A DNA stretch of 64,000 nucleotides, from positions 50,272 to 114,271 of the forward strand of contig UQZL01000003.1 of assembly GCA_900545605.1 (NCBI GenBank), given 5' to 3'. The notes under the pieces are model-generated. The model searched no databases and had not been told where the DNA came from. It was given only the letters and a program-made list of their open reading frames with translations. The stretch's first letter is position 1. Every line of letters starts with the position of its first letter. Position numbers and translations under genes: made by a program. Positions 1-8,584 of this stretch are shown in pieces. This DNA is from an uncultured Collinsella sp. (GTDB lineage Bacteria; Actinomycetota; Coriobacteriia; Coriobacteriales; Coriobacteriaceae).

Positions 1-2
1 CC

Positions 3-53
3 GATGCCGATAACAACGATGCCACGACGTTTCAGGAGGACGCCCATGAATGA
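3..53 (+). CDS. C-terminal tail of an upstream gene (partial)
   Basis: An open frame enters from the left edge and ends at a TGA at 51-53, encoding the acidic tail DADNNDATTFQEDAHE. Its stop overlaps the coaD start (ATGAATGA), the usual sign of a translationally coupled operon. The gene often found directly before coaD is rsmD (16S rRNA methyltransferase), but sixteen residues cannot identify it. A competing frame stops earlier, at 11-13, so even the reading frame is an inference. Confidence 0.35.
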   Translation, partial: DADNNDATTFQEDAHE

Positions 54-543
54 CACCATCAACCGCGTGATCGTCCCGGGCACCTTCGATCCCATCACGT
101 TTGGCCATATTGATGTGATCCGCCGCGCCCGCCGCATCTTTCCCAGTGTGATCGTCGCTGTTGCAGAGTCGCAGGGTAAAAACGGTGTGGGCACCACGTT
201 TATGCTCGATGAGCGCGTGGCGCTGGCCCGCGAGGCGCTCGGTAATATCGACGGCGTCGAAGTCCTGCCCTTTACCGGCCTCTTGGTCGACTTCGCTCGT
301 GAGCAGGGGGCGGGGGCCGTGGTCAAGGGCCTGCGCGCCATGACCGACTTTGAGTATGAGCTGCAGCAGGCCGACCTCAATTATCGCTTGGATAGCGAGC
401 TGGAGTCCATCTTTGTCATGAGTGCTCCGCAGTACGGTTACATCTCGAGCTCGGTCGTTCGCCAGATCGCCTCGCTCGGCAGCGATGTATCGACGTTTGT
501 GCCGCCCAACGTGGTCGAAGCGCTCAGACATCGCTTTTCGTGA
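46..543 (+). CDS. coaD: Phosphopantetheine adenylyltransferase
   Basis: This cytoplasmic enzyme transfers AMP from ATP to 4'-phosphopantetheine to make dephospho-CoA, the fourth step of coenzyme A synthesis. The protein has 165 residues, normal for the family. It carries the nucleotidyltransferase signature PGTFDPITFGH near residue 10 (T-x-G-H nucleotide-binding motif) and the C-terminal ISSSVVR motif that contacts ATP. The start at 46 is chosen over the upstream in-frame ATG at 4 because an AGGAGG lies just before it (34-39) and because the family begins a few residues before the V-P-G-T-F strand. It overlaps the end of the preceding frame, so it is probably the last gene of a short operon. 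Confidence 0.96.
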   Translation: MNDTINRVIVPGTFDPITFGHIDVIRRARRIFPSVIVAVAESQGKNGVGTTFMLDERVALAREALGNIDGVEVLPFTGLLVDFAREQGAGAVVKGLRAMTDFEYELQQADLNYRLDSELESIFVMSAPQYGYISSSVVRQIASLGSDVSTFVPPNVVEALRHRFS

Positions 544-567
544 CGTTTTTTATTGCCTGGTGGCATG

Positions 568-576
568 TGGTAAACT
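568..576 (+). promoter_or_regulatory. Extended -10 promoter for the DivIVA-like/yceD genes
   Basis: TGGTAAACT matches an extended -10 element (TGn followed by TAAACT). It lies in the only gap between coaD and the gene starting at 612. No good -35 is spaced correctly, as is common for extended -10 promoters. The same pattern recurs in front of several other genes in this window. Confidence 0.45.
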
Positions 577-611
577 AGCACGATGATATGTTACCTATGA
601 AAGGAGACCGG

Positions 612-1109
612 ATGCCGGGCGAGAATTTTCCTGGCGATAGGATCGTCAGCTTGGTCGATGAGCTCGAAGGGCTGATCGAGGAAGCCAAGCCGCCTTTCGG
701 CAAGAACGCTCAGTTCAAGGTCATCGACGCCGACGTGTTCTTCAATATCCTCGACGAGATCCGCATGAGCTATCCCGAGGAGTGGCAGAAGTCCCGCCGT
801 ATCCTTAAGGAGCGCGAGGAGCTTATGGCTTCCGCCGCCGCCCAGGCCGATTCCATCATCGCCGACGCTCAGCAGCAGGCCCTCACCATTGCCGGTGAGC
901 AGGAGATCGTCCGCCTTGCGCAGCAGCAGGCCGACGACATCCGCGATCGTGCCCAGCAGTACGAGCGCGAGACGCGTTATGCTGCCGAGGACTACGCAGA
1001 GCAGGTCTTTACGCACCTGGAGGAAAACCTCAAGAGTCTGACCGGCACCGTTACCCGTTGCCGCCAGCAGCTCAACGAGGACGCTGCCCAGCAGAATGGT
1101 CAGTGGTAA
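612..1109 (+). CDS. DivIVA-domain coiled-coil protein (SepIVA/Rv2927c-like)
   Basis: The 165-residue protein is mostly charged and helical. After a short N-terminal part with a K-V-I-D-A-D-V-F-F segment, residues about 55-160 form an Ala/Gln/Glu-rich coiled coil. The position just before the DUF177 gene and near coaD and rnc matches the actinobacterial gene order in which mycobacterial Rv2927c (SepIVA, a DivIVA-like cell-division and envelope protein) is found, so a role in septation or polar growth is likely. The start at 612 is preferred over 588 and 597 because an AAAGGAG sits just before it. The last base of its TAA is the first base of the next ATG, so the two genes are translationally coupled. 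Function is inferred from architecture and synteny. Confidence 0.7.
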   Translation: MPGENFPGDRIVSLVDELEGLIEEAKPPFGKNAQFKVIDADVFFNILDEIRMSYPEEWQKSRRILKEREELMASAAAQADSIIADAQQQALTIAGEQEIVRLAQQQADDIRDRAQQYERETRYAAEDYAEQVFTHLEENLKSLTGTVTRCRQQLNEDAAQQNGQW

Positions 1110-1663
1110 TGGCTGAGTTCCCGAGTGTTACCGTCGATCTTTCCGAGCAGCTCGAGTTTCCTGGAGATTCGTATCCGCTGACCGGTAAGGTCGATGTCGC
1201 CACCTACACGGTGGGCGAGAAGGAGTACCAGCTTCAGGACGGCATCGACTACGACGTTGTCTTTACCAATGCCGGTACCGGTGTCTTGCTCACGGGCATG
1301 GTCCGCGCGCACGCCACCGGTGAGTGCGACCGTTGCCTGGAGCCCGCCTCGTTTGATATCGCCGGAGAGATCGAGGAGTTCTACCTCTTTGAGGAGCCCG
1401 AGGATCCCGAGGCCTACGAGGACGGCTACGAGCTCCTGGGTGAGGACCGCATCGTCGATCTGGGTGAGCCCATCAATGACGCGGTCGTTATGGACACGCC
1501 GTTTGTGGTGCTCTGCAAGCCCGATTGCCGTGGTCTGTGCCCCACATGCGGTTGCAATCTCAACGTCGAGCAATGCGATTGCGCCGCCCAGGCAGAGGCA
1601 GAATGGGCCGCTGCCACGGAAAATCCATTTGCAGCATTGAAGAATCTCAAGCTTGATGAGTAA
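1109..1663 (+). CDS. yceD: YceD/DUF177 family protein
   Basis: The 184-residue protein has an N-terminal beta-rich part and two cysteine groups: C-D-R-C near residue 73, and a C-terminal cluster (CKPDCRGLCPTCG followed by CDC) that looks like a metal-binding knuckle. DUF177/YceD proteins sit directly before rpmF in most bacteria, as here, and in plants and bacteria they have been linked to 23S rRNA and 50S assembly. The ATG at 1109 overlaps the previous stop codon by one base (TAATG), which fixes the start despite an open frame extending upstream to 1058. Confidence 0.88.
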   Translation: MAEFPSVTVDLSEQLEFPGDSYPLTGKVDVATYTVGEKEYQLQDGIDYDVVFTNAGTGVLLTGMVRAHATGECDRCLEPASFDIAGEIEEFYLFEEPEDPEAYEDGYELLGEDRIVDLGEPINDAVVMDTPFVVLCKPDCRGLCPTCGCNLNVEQCDCAAQAEAEWAAATENPFAALKNLKLDE

Positions 1664-1727
1664 AACTGTGGTAGTATCGCTACTTGCGCGTAATCGCCAC
1701 ACTGGATAGTTCATAAGGAAGGTCACT

Positions 1728-1907
1728 ATGCCCGTACCTAAACAAAAGCAGGGTCGTATCCGCACTCACACCCGTCGTTCCGCCAACATGAAGATCTCGG
1801 CTGCGGCTCAGTCCACGTGCCCCCGTTGCGGCGCTGTCAAGCTTCCGCACCACGTGTGCCCCAGCTGCGGTTTCTACAAGGACCGCGAGGTTATCGTTAC
1901 CGAGTAA
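1728..1907 (+). CDS. rpmF: 50S ribosomal protein L32
   Basis: This is a 59-residue protein beginning MPVPKQKQGRIRTHTRRS, typical of bacterial L32, a late-assembling protein of the large ribosomal subunit. It keeps the zinc-ribbon cysteines as CPRCG and CPSCG near residues 31-50, so it is the zinc-binding (C+) form. An AAGGAAGG precedes the ATG at 1728. The yceD-rpmF-plsX order is conserved widely and couples ribosome and membrane-lipid synthesis. The gene is followed by a hairpin that may attenuate transcription into plsX. Confidence 0.97.
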   Translation: MPVPKQKQGRIRTHTRRSANMKISAAAQSTCPRCGAVKLPHHVCPSCGFYKDREVIVTE

Positions 1908-1947
1908 CGGTATACTCTGGACGCGATGCCGTTCCAAATGGAACCAC

Positions 1948-1978
1948 AATGGCCGGCTCAATGAGTCGGCCATTTTTG
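1948..1978 (+). terminator. Terminator or attenuator between rpmF and plsX
   Basis: Two 13-base arms (AATGGCCGGCTCA at 1948-1960 and TGAGTCGGCCATT at 1962-1974) pair with a single G-T wobble around a one-base centre and are followed by a T-run. The hairpin sits 17 bases before the plsX start, so partial read-through is likely rather than full separation of the genes. Confidence 0.65.
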
Positions 1979-1994
1979 TATAAGGAGCATGTAT

Positions 1995-3014
1995 ATGAGT
2001 AACGTTCGCGTTTGTGTAGACGTTGTGGGCGGAGACGAGAAACCTCAGGTTGTTCTCGATGGTATCGAGGCTGCGCTTGCCGCCGATCCCGATATCGAGG
2101 TCTTGGCAGCTGGTCCCGCCGAAATCGTCAATCCCTTTGCCGCTTCCCATGCACGTGTTGAGGCCCTTGAGGCGCCTGACGTTATCGCCATGGATGACGA
2201 TCCCATTCGCGCCGTGATGACCAAGCGTAAGTCGTCGATCGTGCTTTCTTGCCGCGCCATTAAGAAGGGTAATGCGGACGCGTTTTTCTCTGCCGGCTCC
2301 ACCGGCGCCATGACCGCCGCTGCCACCGCCTACGTGACGCCGTTTAGGTATCAGGCCGAAGGCAAGAAGCAGCCGGTGCGCCCCTGTCTGACCAATGCGC
2401 TGCCCAATCGCGCCGGCGGTCTGACGGTGCTGTGCGATATGGGCGCCAACCCCGATGTCGAGGTCGATGACATGGTGCGTTTTGCTCAGATGGGTAGCGC
2501 CTATGCCCGCGTCGTCCTGGGCATCGAGCATCCCCGCGTGGGCCTGCTTGCCAACGGCACCGAGGACGAGAAGGGCTCCAACTTTACCAAGGCCTGCTTC
2601 CCGGCCATGAAAGCCGCCGTTCCCGGCTTTGTTGGTAACTGCGAGGGCACCGATCTTACGTCGGGCAATTTTGACGTCGTGGTCGCCGACGGCATGTCGG
2701 GCAACATCGCGCTCAAGGCCACCGAGGGCGCTGCCAAGTTTTTGCTGCAGGAACTCAAGGGTGCCTTTATGGCCTCGCTCGGCACCAAGATCGCCGCGCT
2801 GCTCATCAAAAAGCAGATGCGCGAGATTAAAGCCAAGCTTTCGGGCGACGCCAAGGGCGGCGCGATTCTTTTGGGCCTGTGCGGCGTGGTCCTGATCGGC
2901 CATGGTGCCACCTCGGTCGAGGCTGTTAAAAACGGTACGCTTGCGGCGGCCGAAGCCGTGCGCGCCGGGCTGGTCGAGAATGTCGCCAACTCTATGGACG
3001 GTATCGTTTTATAA
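1995..3014 (+). CDS. plsX: Phosphate acyltransferase PlsX
   Basis: PlsX converts acyl-ACP and phosphate into acyl-phosphate, which PlsY then uses to acylate glycerol-3-phosphate at the start of phospholipid synthesis. The 339-residue protein starts with the typical D-V-V-G-G-D-x-x-P strand and keeps the family motifs NGTEDEKGS (about residues 178-186), DLTSGNFDVVVADGMSGN and the C-terminal GLVENV helix. The ATG at 1995 has an AAGGAG eight bases ahead; an in-frame ATG at 1989 lies too close to it. The acyl carrier protein gene follows, giving the usual lipid pair. Confidence 0.96.
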   Translation: MSNVRVCVDVVGGDEKPQVVLDGIEAALAADPDIEVLAAGPAEIVNPFAASHARVEALEAPDVIAMDDDPIRAVMTKRKSSIVLSCRAIKKGNADAFFSAGSTGAMTAAATAYVTPFRYQAEGKKQPVRPCLTNALPNRAGGLTVLCDMGANPDVEVDDMVRFAQMGSAYARVVLGIEHPRVGLLANGTEDEKGSNFTKACFPAMKAAVPGFVGNCEGTDLTSGNFDVVVADGMSGNIALKATEGAAKFLLQELKGAFMASLGTKIAALLIKKQMREIKAKLSGDAKGGAILLGLCGVVLIGHGATSVEAVKNGTLAAAEAVRAGLVENVANSMDGIVL

Positions 3015-3061
3015 GAGCGAGTAAGAGTGCTGTTATGTGCTTCGCGGCGCACGTCGTGGGG

Positions 3062-3067
3062 TAGAAT
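3062..3067 (+). promoter_or_regulatory. Candidate -10 element for acpP
   Basis: A TAGAAT hexamer lies about 70 bases before the acpP ATG in a 124-base gap. No convincing -35 is seen at the ideal spacing, so this is a weak call based on the hexamer and position. Confidence 0.3.
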
Positions 3068-3080
3068 CAGAACCGTGTCT

Positions 3081-3102
3081 TGGTACCGCCCGGGCGGTAC
3101 CA
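3081..3102 (+). promoter_or_regulatory. Perfect palindrome in the acpP leader
   Basis: TGGTACCGCCC is followed directly by its exact reverse complement, giving a 22-base perfect dyad with no spacer. It is followed by ATTCTTTT, so it could act as a weak terminator, but a spacer-less perfect dyad is more typical of a dimeric repressor site. It lies between the two lipid genes plsX and acpP, so a lipid-responsive regulator is possible. Confidence 0.45.
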
Positions 3103-3138
3103 TTCTTTTGGTATTCATGCACTATGAGAGGAAGCGCT

Positions 3139-3381
3139 ATGGACCGCTCCGAAATCTTCGACAAGATCGCCGAGGTCGCTGCTGACGTTCTGGGCGTCGA
3201 TGTTGCCGAAATTAGCGATGAGACCACCTTTGACGACCTCGATGCCAACTCGCTCGAGCGCCTGCAGCTGGTTACGGCTATCGAGGACGAGTTCAACCTC
3301 GAGATCGATGACGAGACCCTGCTCTCGCTCAACTCTGTCGCCGACGCCGTCGACGCTATCGAAGCTGCCAAGGAGGCCTAA
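3139..3381 (+). CDS. acpP: Acyl carrier protein
   Basis: This small acidic protein (80 residues) carries fatty-acyl chains on a phosphopantetheine arm during fatty-acid synthesis and donates them to PlsX. It has the four-helix ACP pattern. The carrier serine is residue 38 in the sequence DANSLERL; most ACPs have Asp before the serine (DSL), whereas here it is Asn. The ATG at 3139 follows a GAGAGGA. rnc begins three bases after the stop, so the two are co-transcribed, as in many bacteria. Confidence 0.93.
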   Translation: MDRSEIFDKIAEVAADVLGVDVAEISDETTFDDLDANSLERLQLVTAIEDEFNLEIDDETLLSLNSVADAVDAIEAAKEA

Positions 3382-3384
3382 GTC

Positions 3385-4110
3385 TTGGCTTTATCCGACC
3401 GACTTACGCGCGCCCAGGAAATCCTGGGCCACGAGTTCAACAATAAGGTGCTGCTGCGCGCGGCGCTTACGCATCCCTCGGCAGTCGAGGGACAGCCGGT
3501 TTCTGCCAGCTATGAGCGCCTTGAGTTCTTGGGCGATTCCATTTTGGGCGCTGTGGTCGCACGCTCCCTGTTTGAGTCCTATCCCGAGTTTGACGAGGGC
3601 AAGCTCACGCGCCTGAAGGTGTCGCTTGTCTCGGGCGCTACGCTGTCCGAGGTTTCTCACGAGCTGGGCATCGACGACATCATCATCTTTGGTGCCTCTG
3701 AGACCGGTACTGGTGCGCGCGGCCTGCATTCGGCCCTCGAGAACGTCTATGAGTCGCTCGTGGGCGCGCTGTACCTGGATGCCGGCTGGGACGTTGCGGC
3801 AGAGTTCATTCACCGTACGCTTAAGCCGCATTTGGCTTCCGAGCGTGCTGAGCATCCTGCAAACCCCAAGTCGTTTTTGCAGGAGTGCGTGCAAGCCGAC
3901 GGTCACGAGCCCCCGGCGTATAAGCTCGTTGGCTCCGAGGGCCCGGCGCATGCGCCCACCTTTACCGCCGTGGTGTTGATCGATGGTATTCGTCAGGGTC
4001 GCGGCTCCGGCTCCTCAAAGAAGGAAGCCGAGGGAGCCGCTGCACTCGAGGCACTTGACCGCATGGGCTACACCACCAACGGCGTGATTCTCAACAAGAA
4101 GCCTGTTTAA
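3385..4110 (+). CDS. rnc: Ribonuclease III
   Basis: RNase III cuts double-stranded RNA, including rRNA precursors, as a dimer. The 241-residue protein has the catalytic signature ERLEFLGDSILG near residues 44-55, a second acidic cluster (ENVYESLVGALYLD), and a C-terminal double-stranded-RNA-binding domain starting at NPKSFLQE and ending with the Lys/Ala-rich helix SSKKEAEGAAALEAL. Translation starts at a TTG (3385) preceded by AGGAGG eight bases upstream, inside the end of acpP. smc follows after ten bases. Confidence 0.96.
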   Translation: MALSDRLTRAQEILGHEFNNKVLLRAALTHPSAVEGQPVSASYERLEFLGDSILGAVVARSLFESYPEFDEGKLTRLKVSLVSGATLSEVSHELGIDDIIIFGASETGTGARGLHSALENVYESLVGALYLDAGWDVAAEFIHRTLKPHLASERAEHPANPKSFLQECVQADGHEPPAYKLVGSEGPAHAPTFTAVVLIDGIRQGRGSGSSKKEAEGAAALEALDRMGYTTNGVILNKKPV

Positions 4111-4120
4111 GCGAGGAACC

Positions 4121-7100
4121 GTGTATCTCAAGTCCCTCACGCTCAAGGGGTTCAAGTCGTTTGCCGACCGCGCCCATATGACGTTTGAGCCGGGCCTGAC
4201 CGTCATCGTCGGTCCCAACGGCTCGGGAAAATCGAACATCTCCGACTCGATTCTGTGGGTCCTGGGCGAGCAGAGCGCCAAGCAGCTGCGCGGCCAGGCC
4301 ATGGAGGATGTCATCTTCTCGGGCTCGTCGGCGCGCAAGCCGGTGGGTGTCGCCGAGGTCACGCTGGTGCTCGATAACTCGGACCATATGCTGCCCGTCG
4401 ATTTTGACGAGGTCGCCATCACCCGTCGCATGTATCGCTCGGGCGAAAGCGAGTACCTCATCAACTCGAGTCCGTGCCGCCTGATGGACATTCAGGACAT
4501 CCTGCACGATTCGGGCCTGGGCAAGGATACACATTCCATCATCAGCCAGGGCAAGCTCGACGCCATCTTGCAGAGCCGCCCCGAGGAGCGCCGCGCCCTC
4601 ATCGAGGAGGCCGCCGGCATCTCCAAGCACAAGCGCCGCAAGGAGCGTGCGCTCAAAAAGATTAAGTCGATGGACGAGCACCTGACGCGTGCCCGCGACA
4701 TCAATAAGGAAATCGCCCGTCAGCTGCGGCCGTTGGAGCGTCAGGTCGATCGCGCGCGCAAGTACAAAGAGCTGTCCTCGCGTGCGAACGAGCTTACGCA
4801 GATGCTGGCTGTCGACGAGCTGCGTTCGCTGCAGTCGCAGTGGAACGACCTGGAGAGCCGCTCCAAGGAAGGTGCCGCCGAGCTGGAGCTTGCGCAGTAC
4901 CGCATGGGCGAAAAGGAGCGCGAGCTCGAGAAGCTTCAGGTCATGCTCGAGGAAAAGGGCCTGTTTGTGGGCGACCTAGGCGAGCAGCGCCGTCATATGC
5001 AAGATGTGGTCGGCCGCATTAACTCCGACATGCGCCTGCTCGAGGAAAAGGGCCACAACATGGTGTCGCGCCTGTCTGACATGCGCGGACAGATTTCGAG
5101 TTCCGAGCATCAGCGTCGTCGCGTGGTCGAGGAGCTCGAGGACGCGCGTGCGCAGCTTGAGGAAGTGACCGGTGCGCATATGCAGGCCCAGGAGGACGTT
5201 GACGCCGCTGGTCCTGCCGCCGCTGAGCTCCACGAGCGTCGCGTTGCGCTCGACAATCAGATTTCGCAGCTCACGCGTGAGCAGCGCGATGTGCAGCGTG
5301 TGGCCGATAACGCCGCGCTCGAGCTCGCCAAGGTGAAGGACTCGCTGAGCAATGCCGAGGTCGAGGACAACATGTATGCCTCGCGCCTGGAGCAGATCGA
5401 CGAGCAGCTTGAGGAGGTCATGGCCTCGCTTGAGAGCCGTCGCGACCGCGCCGAGGAGCTTGAGAGCGCCCTTGAGGAGGCGCGTCAGGCCCAGACCGAT
5501 GCGCGTGAGGCCACCGAGGTTGCCCGCGCGGCCCTTAAGGACCTGCGTGCCCGCGAGAGCGAGGCGCGCAACAGGCTGTCCGAGGTGCGCTCGGAGCTTG
5601 CGAGCCAAAAGAAGCTCGATGCCCGCATGGCCGACAGCTCGCCGTTGGTGAGCCGCCTGGTGGGCGCGCTGGGCGACGACGTCGCGGGTCGTCTGGGTGA
5701 CGTACTCGAGGCTCCGCGCGAGCTCGAGGGCCTGGTTGAGCAGCTGCTCGCCGGCGATATCGATGCCCTGCTGTTCGATGACGCCGCCACGCTTGAGCGT
5801 GCCGGCCGTGCGGCTCTGGACCAAAAGAAGGCCTCAGGTGAGGCGCTGCTGATGGCGCGCGGCGTGAGCGGCGGTGCTGCTGCTAAGGGCGCTGCCGGTT
5901 CGCGTTTGGTCGATCGTCTGTCCGTGCGTTCCGGTTATGGCCCGGTTGTCGAGGCCCTGCTTGGCGGCTATTACGTGGTCGATGACTTGGCTGCCGCGCT
6001 GGCGGCACCAGTCGTTGACGGTGTGACCTATGTGACTCCCGATGGCGCCCGCGTGAGCTGTGGCGGCCTGGTGCGCGTTGGACTCGATGCCGGCGAGGCC
6101 TCGGGTGCCCTGGAGCGCAAGCGTCGTATTCGCGAGTTAGAGGGTCTGGAGCCCGATCTGGCTGCCGTGTTTGAGCATGTGTCGGATCAGGTCGTCGAGG
6201 CCAACGTTGCCGTCGAGGAGGCCCGTGCCGCCGAGGGCGATGCCGCCGGTGAGATCGCCCGTCTTGAGGGCGAGCGCCGCTCGCTGCTCTCCGAGATCGG
6301 CCGCTTGGAGCAAAGCGCCAACAATGCCGAGGTCGAGCGCGTGCGCATCTCCAAGCGCCGCGAGCAGGCTGCCGAGGCCGTTCGTGCCGCGCGCCCGCGC
6401 GTTGACGAGCTCACCCGTTCGCGTGACGAGGCGCGTGCACAGGCAAGCGACCTGGGTCTCCAGATTGCCGAGGCCAACGATGAGCTCGATCGCGTTCGCC
6501 GTGACGATTCCGAGGCCGCCGGTAAGCTCGCCGATGCCAAGGTGCGCCTGGCCCAGACGAGCGAGCGCCTGCGTTCGCTGAAGGGCCGCGTGCCCGACCT
6601 TGAGCATCGTCTTGAGGGCATCGACCGTCGTATCCGCGGAACACGCCAGGCTTCGCGCTCGCTCGAGCTGCTGCGCCTGCGCGTCGATCCCATGCACGAG
6701 CGCTATTCGGCCCTGCTGGAGCGCGCGTCGGATTGGGCCTCGCGTCTGCGTGACCAGGCTTCGCTCGAGGAGGCTGACTCGGCCTCGCTTAAGAAGACCA
6801 TTGAGGACGCCAAGGCCGAGGTCTCCCGCGCCAAGGAGCGGGTCGATGCCGCCACCGCGACGCAAAACGAGTTCAAGGTCGCTCGCGGCAAGCTCGAGGT
6901 GCAGGTAGAGGCGGCTATCAAGGCCATTACCGCCGATGGCACCACGGTGCTCGAGGAGGCGCTCATGCTTCCTGCGCCCACCGACCGTGACGCTGCCGAG
7001 CGTGAGCTCAACCAGCTCGTGCGCCAGATCAACAACCTGGGCCCTGTGAACCAGGTTGCCATGGAGGAGTACGAGCAGCTCAAGCGCCGCGCCGATTACA

Positions 7101-7657
7101 TCGAGGAGCAGCTGGCCGATCTGGAGTGCGCGCGCAAGGCGCTCACCAAGATCACCGTGGCCATCGACCGTAAGATGCGCAAGGCCTTCCTGGTGACCTT
7201 CGAGAAGGTCGATGCGAACTTCCGCGAGATCTTCGCCATGCTGTTCCCGGGTGGCCAGGCACATCTGGAGATGACCGACCCTGAGCATCCGGCCGAGACG
7301 GGCATCGAGGTCGTGGCGCAGCCGCGTGGCAAGCGCATCACCAAGATGATGCTCATGTCGGGCGGCGAGAAGAGCCTGACGGCGCTCGCCTTGCTCTTTG
7401 CTGTCTATCGCACGCGTACGGTGCCGTTCTATGTGCTGGACGAGGTCGAGGCGGCGCTCGATGACGCCAACCTGTCCAAGCTCATCGGCGCACTCGACGT
7501 GTTGCGTTCCGATACGCAGCTCTTGGTTATCTCGCATCAGCGCCGTACTATGGAGGACGCTGACGTCCTCTACGGCGTCTCGATGCAAGCCGACGGCGTC
7601 AGTCGCGTCGTCTCGCAAAAACTCGATCGCGAAACCGGAAAGGTCGTGAATGCATAA
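4121..7657 (+). CDS. smc: Chromosome segregation ATPase SMC
   Basis: SMC forms ring-shaped dimers that condense and separate chromosomes with ScpA and ScpB. The 1178-residue protein has the full layout: N-terminal head with Walker A GPNGSGKSN (about residues 32-40), two long coiled coils, a hinge around residues 500-680, and a C-terminal head with the signature LMSGGEKSLTALAL and Walker B FYVLDEVEAALDDAN. Translation starts at GTG (4121) after GAGGAA. Its TAA overlaps the ftsY ATG by one base (TAATG). The rnc-smc-ftsY-ffh order is conserved in many Gram-positive bacteria. Confidence 0.97.
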   Translation: MYLKSLTLKGFKSFADRAHMTFEPGLTVIVGPNGSGKSNISDSILWVLGEQSAKQLRGQAMEDVIFSGSSARKPVGVAEVTLVLDNSDHMLPVDFDEVAITRRMYRSGESEYLINSSPCRLMDIQDILHDSGLGKDTHSIISQGKLDAILQSRPEERRALIEEAAGISKHKRRKERALKKIKSMDEHLTRARDINKEIARQLRPLERQVDRARKYKELSSRANELTQMLAVDELRSLQSQWNDLESRSKEGAAELELAQYRMGEKERELEKLQVMLEEKGLFVGDLGEQRRHMQDVVGRINSDMRLLEEKGHNMVSRLSDMRGQISSSEHQRRRVVEELEDARAQLEEVTGAHMQAQEDVDAAGPAAAELHERRVALDNQISQLTREQRDVQRVADNAALELAKVKDSLSNAEVEDNMYASRLEQIDEQLEEVMASLESRRDRAEELESALEEARQAQTDAREATEVARAALKDLRARESEARNRLSEVRSELASQKKLDARMADSSPLVSRLVGALGDDVAGRLGDVLEAPRELEGLVEQLLAGDIDALLFDDAATLERAGRAALDQKKASGEALLMARGVSGGAAAKGAAGSRLVDRLSVRSGYGPVVEALLGGYYVVDDLAAALAAPVVDGVTYVTPDGARVSCGGLVRVGLDAGEASGALERKRRIRELEGLEPDLAAVFEHVSDQVVEANVAVEEARAAEGDAAGEIARLEGERRSLLSEIGRLEQSANNAEVERVRISKRREQAAEAVRAARPRVDELTRSRDEARAQASDLGLQIAEANDELDRVRRDDSEAAGKLADAKVRLAQTSERLRSLKGRVPDLEHRLEGIDRRIRGTRQASRSLELLRLRVDPMHERYSALLERASDWASRLRDQASLEEADSASLKKTIEDAKAEVSRAKERVDAATATQNEFKVARGKLEVQVEAAIKAITADGTTVLEEALMLPAPTDRDAAERELNQLVRQINNLGPVNQVAMEEYEQLKRRADYIEEQLADLECARKALTKITVAIDRKMRKAFLVTFEKVDANFREIFAMLFPGGQAHLEMTDPEHPAETGIEVVAQPRGKRITKMMLMSGGEKSLTALALLFAVYRTRTVPFYVLDEVEAALDDANLSKLIGALDVLRSDTQLLVISHQRRTMEDADVLYGVSMQADGVSRVVSQKLDRETGKVVNA

Positions 7658-8574
7658 TGGGATTCTTCGATGCTCTCTCGCGCGGACTTGAGCGCAGCCG
7701 CGAGGCCCTCAACGAGGTCTTCTACTTTGGCGGCGAGGTCGACGAGGATTTTTGGGAGGACCTAGAGGACACCCTCGTCATGGGTGACATGGGTGCCGAG
7801 GTCGCGATCCAGGTGTCCGATGACCTGCGCGATGCCGCGGCCAAGAAGAACCTTAAGACCGCCCCGCAGCTCCGTCGCGCCCTGGCCGAGCAGCTCGAGC
7901 AGCATTTTGTGCCCGTCGAGCGCGATCCGTTCGCCGACACGCCGAGTTGCGTGCTGTTTGTGGGCATTAACGGTGCCGGCAAGACCACGACGGTCGGCAA
8001 GATCGCGAGCGCCATGTCTGCCCGCGGCAAGAACGTCGTGATCGGCTCAGCCGACACCTTCCGCGCCGCCGCCATTGAGCAGCTCGATGTGTGGGGCCAG
8101 CGCGCCGGTGTCCCCGTCATCAAGCGCGACCGCGGCTCCGACCCGGCAAGTGTTTGCTACGACGTGCTCGACGAGGCCGACAAGCGCGGCAGCGACCTGG
8201 TGCTTATCGATACCGCCGGCCGTCTGCACACGAGCCCTGAGCTCATGCGCGAGCTTGCCAAGGTGGTTAACGTGACGCGTAAGCGCGCCGCCAATATGGC
8301 CGCCGGCCCCATGCCCGTCTCAGTCGTGCTCGTGATCGATGCCGCCACCGGCCAGAACGGTCTGAACCAGGCGCTCGAGTTTAACGAGGCGCTGGGCCTG
8401 GACGGTATTATCATGACGAAGCTCGACGGCACGGCAAAGGGCGGCATCGCCATGGCCGTGGCCGAGAAGCTCAAGCTCCCGATCCTGCGCGTCGGCGTGG
8501 GCGAGCAGGTCGATGATCTGCAGGAGTTCAATGCCAAAGATTTCTGCCGCGCCCTGGTGGGCGAGTCCAATTAA
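7657..8574 (+). CDS. ftsY: Signal recognition particle receptor FtsY
   Basis: FtsY is the membrane-associated GTPase that receives the SRP-ribosome complex and passes nascent membrane proteins to the Sec channel. The 305-residue protein has a short N-terminal region rather than a long acidic A domain, then the helical N domain and the G domain with GINGAGKT (residues 103-110), DTFRAAA, DTAGRL and TKLDGTAKGG. It starts at the ATG overlapping the smc stop, and ffh, its partner GTPase, follows after ten bases. Confidence 0.97.
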   Translation: MGFFDALSRGLERSREALNEVFYFGGEVDEDFWEDLEDTLVMGDMGAEVAIQVSDDLRDAAAKKNLKTAPQLRRALAEQLEQHFVPVERDPFADTPSCVLFVGINGAGKTTTVGKIASAMSARGKNVVIGSADTFRAAAIEQLDVWGQRAGVPVIKRDRGSDPASVCYDVLDEADKRGSDLVLIDTAGRLHTSPELMRELAKVVNVTRKRAANMAAGPMPVSVVLVIDAATGQNGLNQALEFNEALGLDGIIMTKLDGTAKGGIAMAVAEKLKLPILRVGVGEQVDDLQEFNAKDFCRALVGESN

Positions 8575-8584
8575 GGAGTGACTA

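Noticed and set aside
6137..7618. A 493-codon minus-strand frame over smc
   Set aside because: Shadow of the smc coding strand; no motifs and no start signals.
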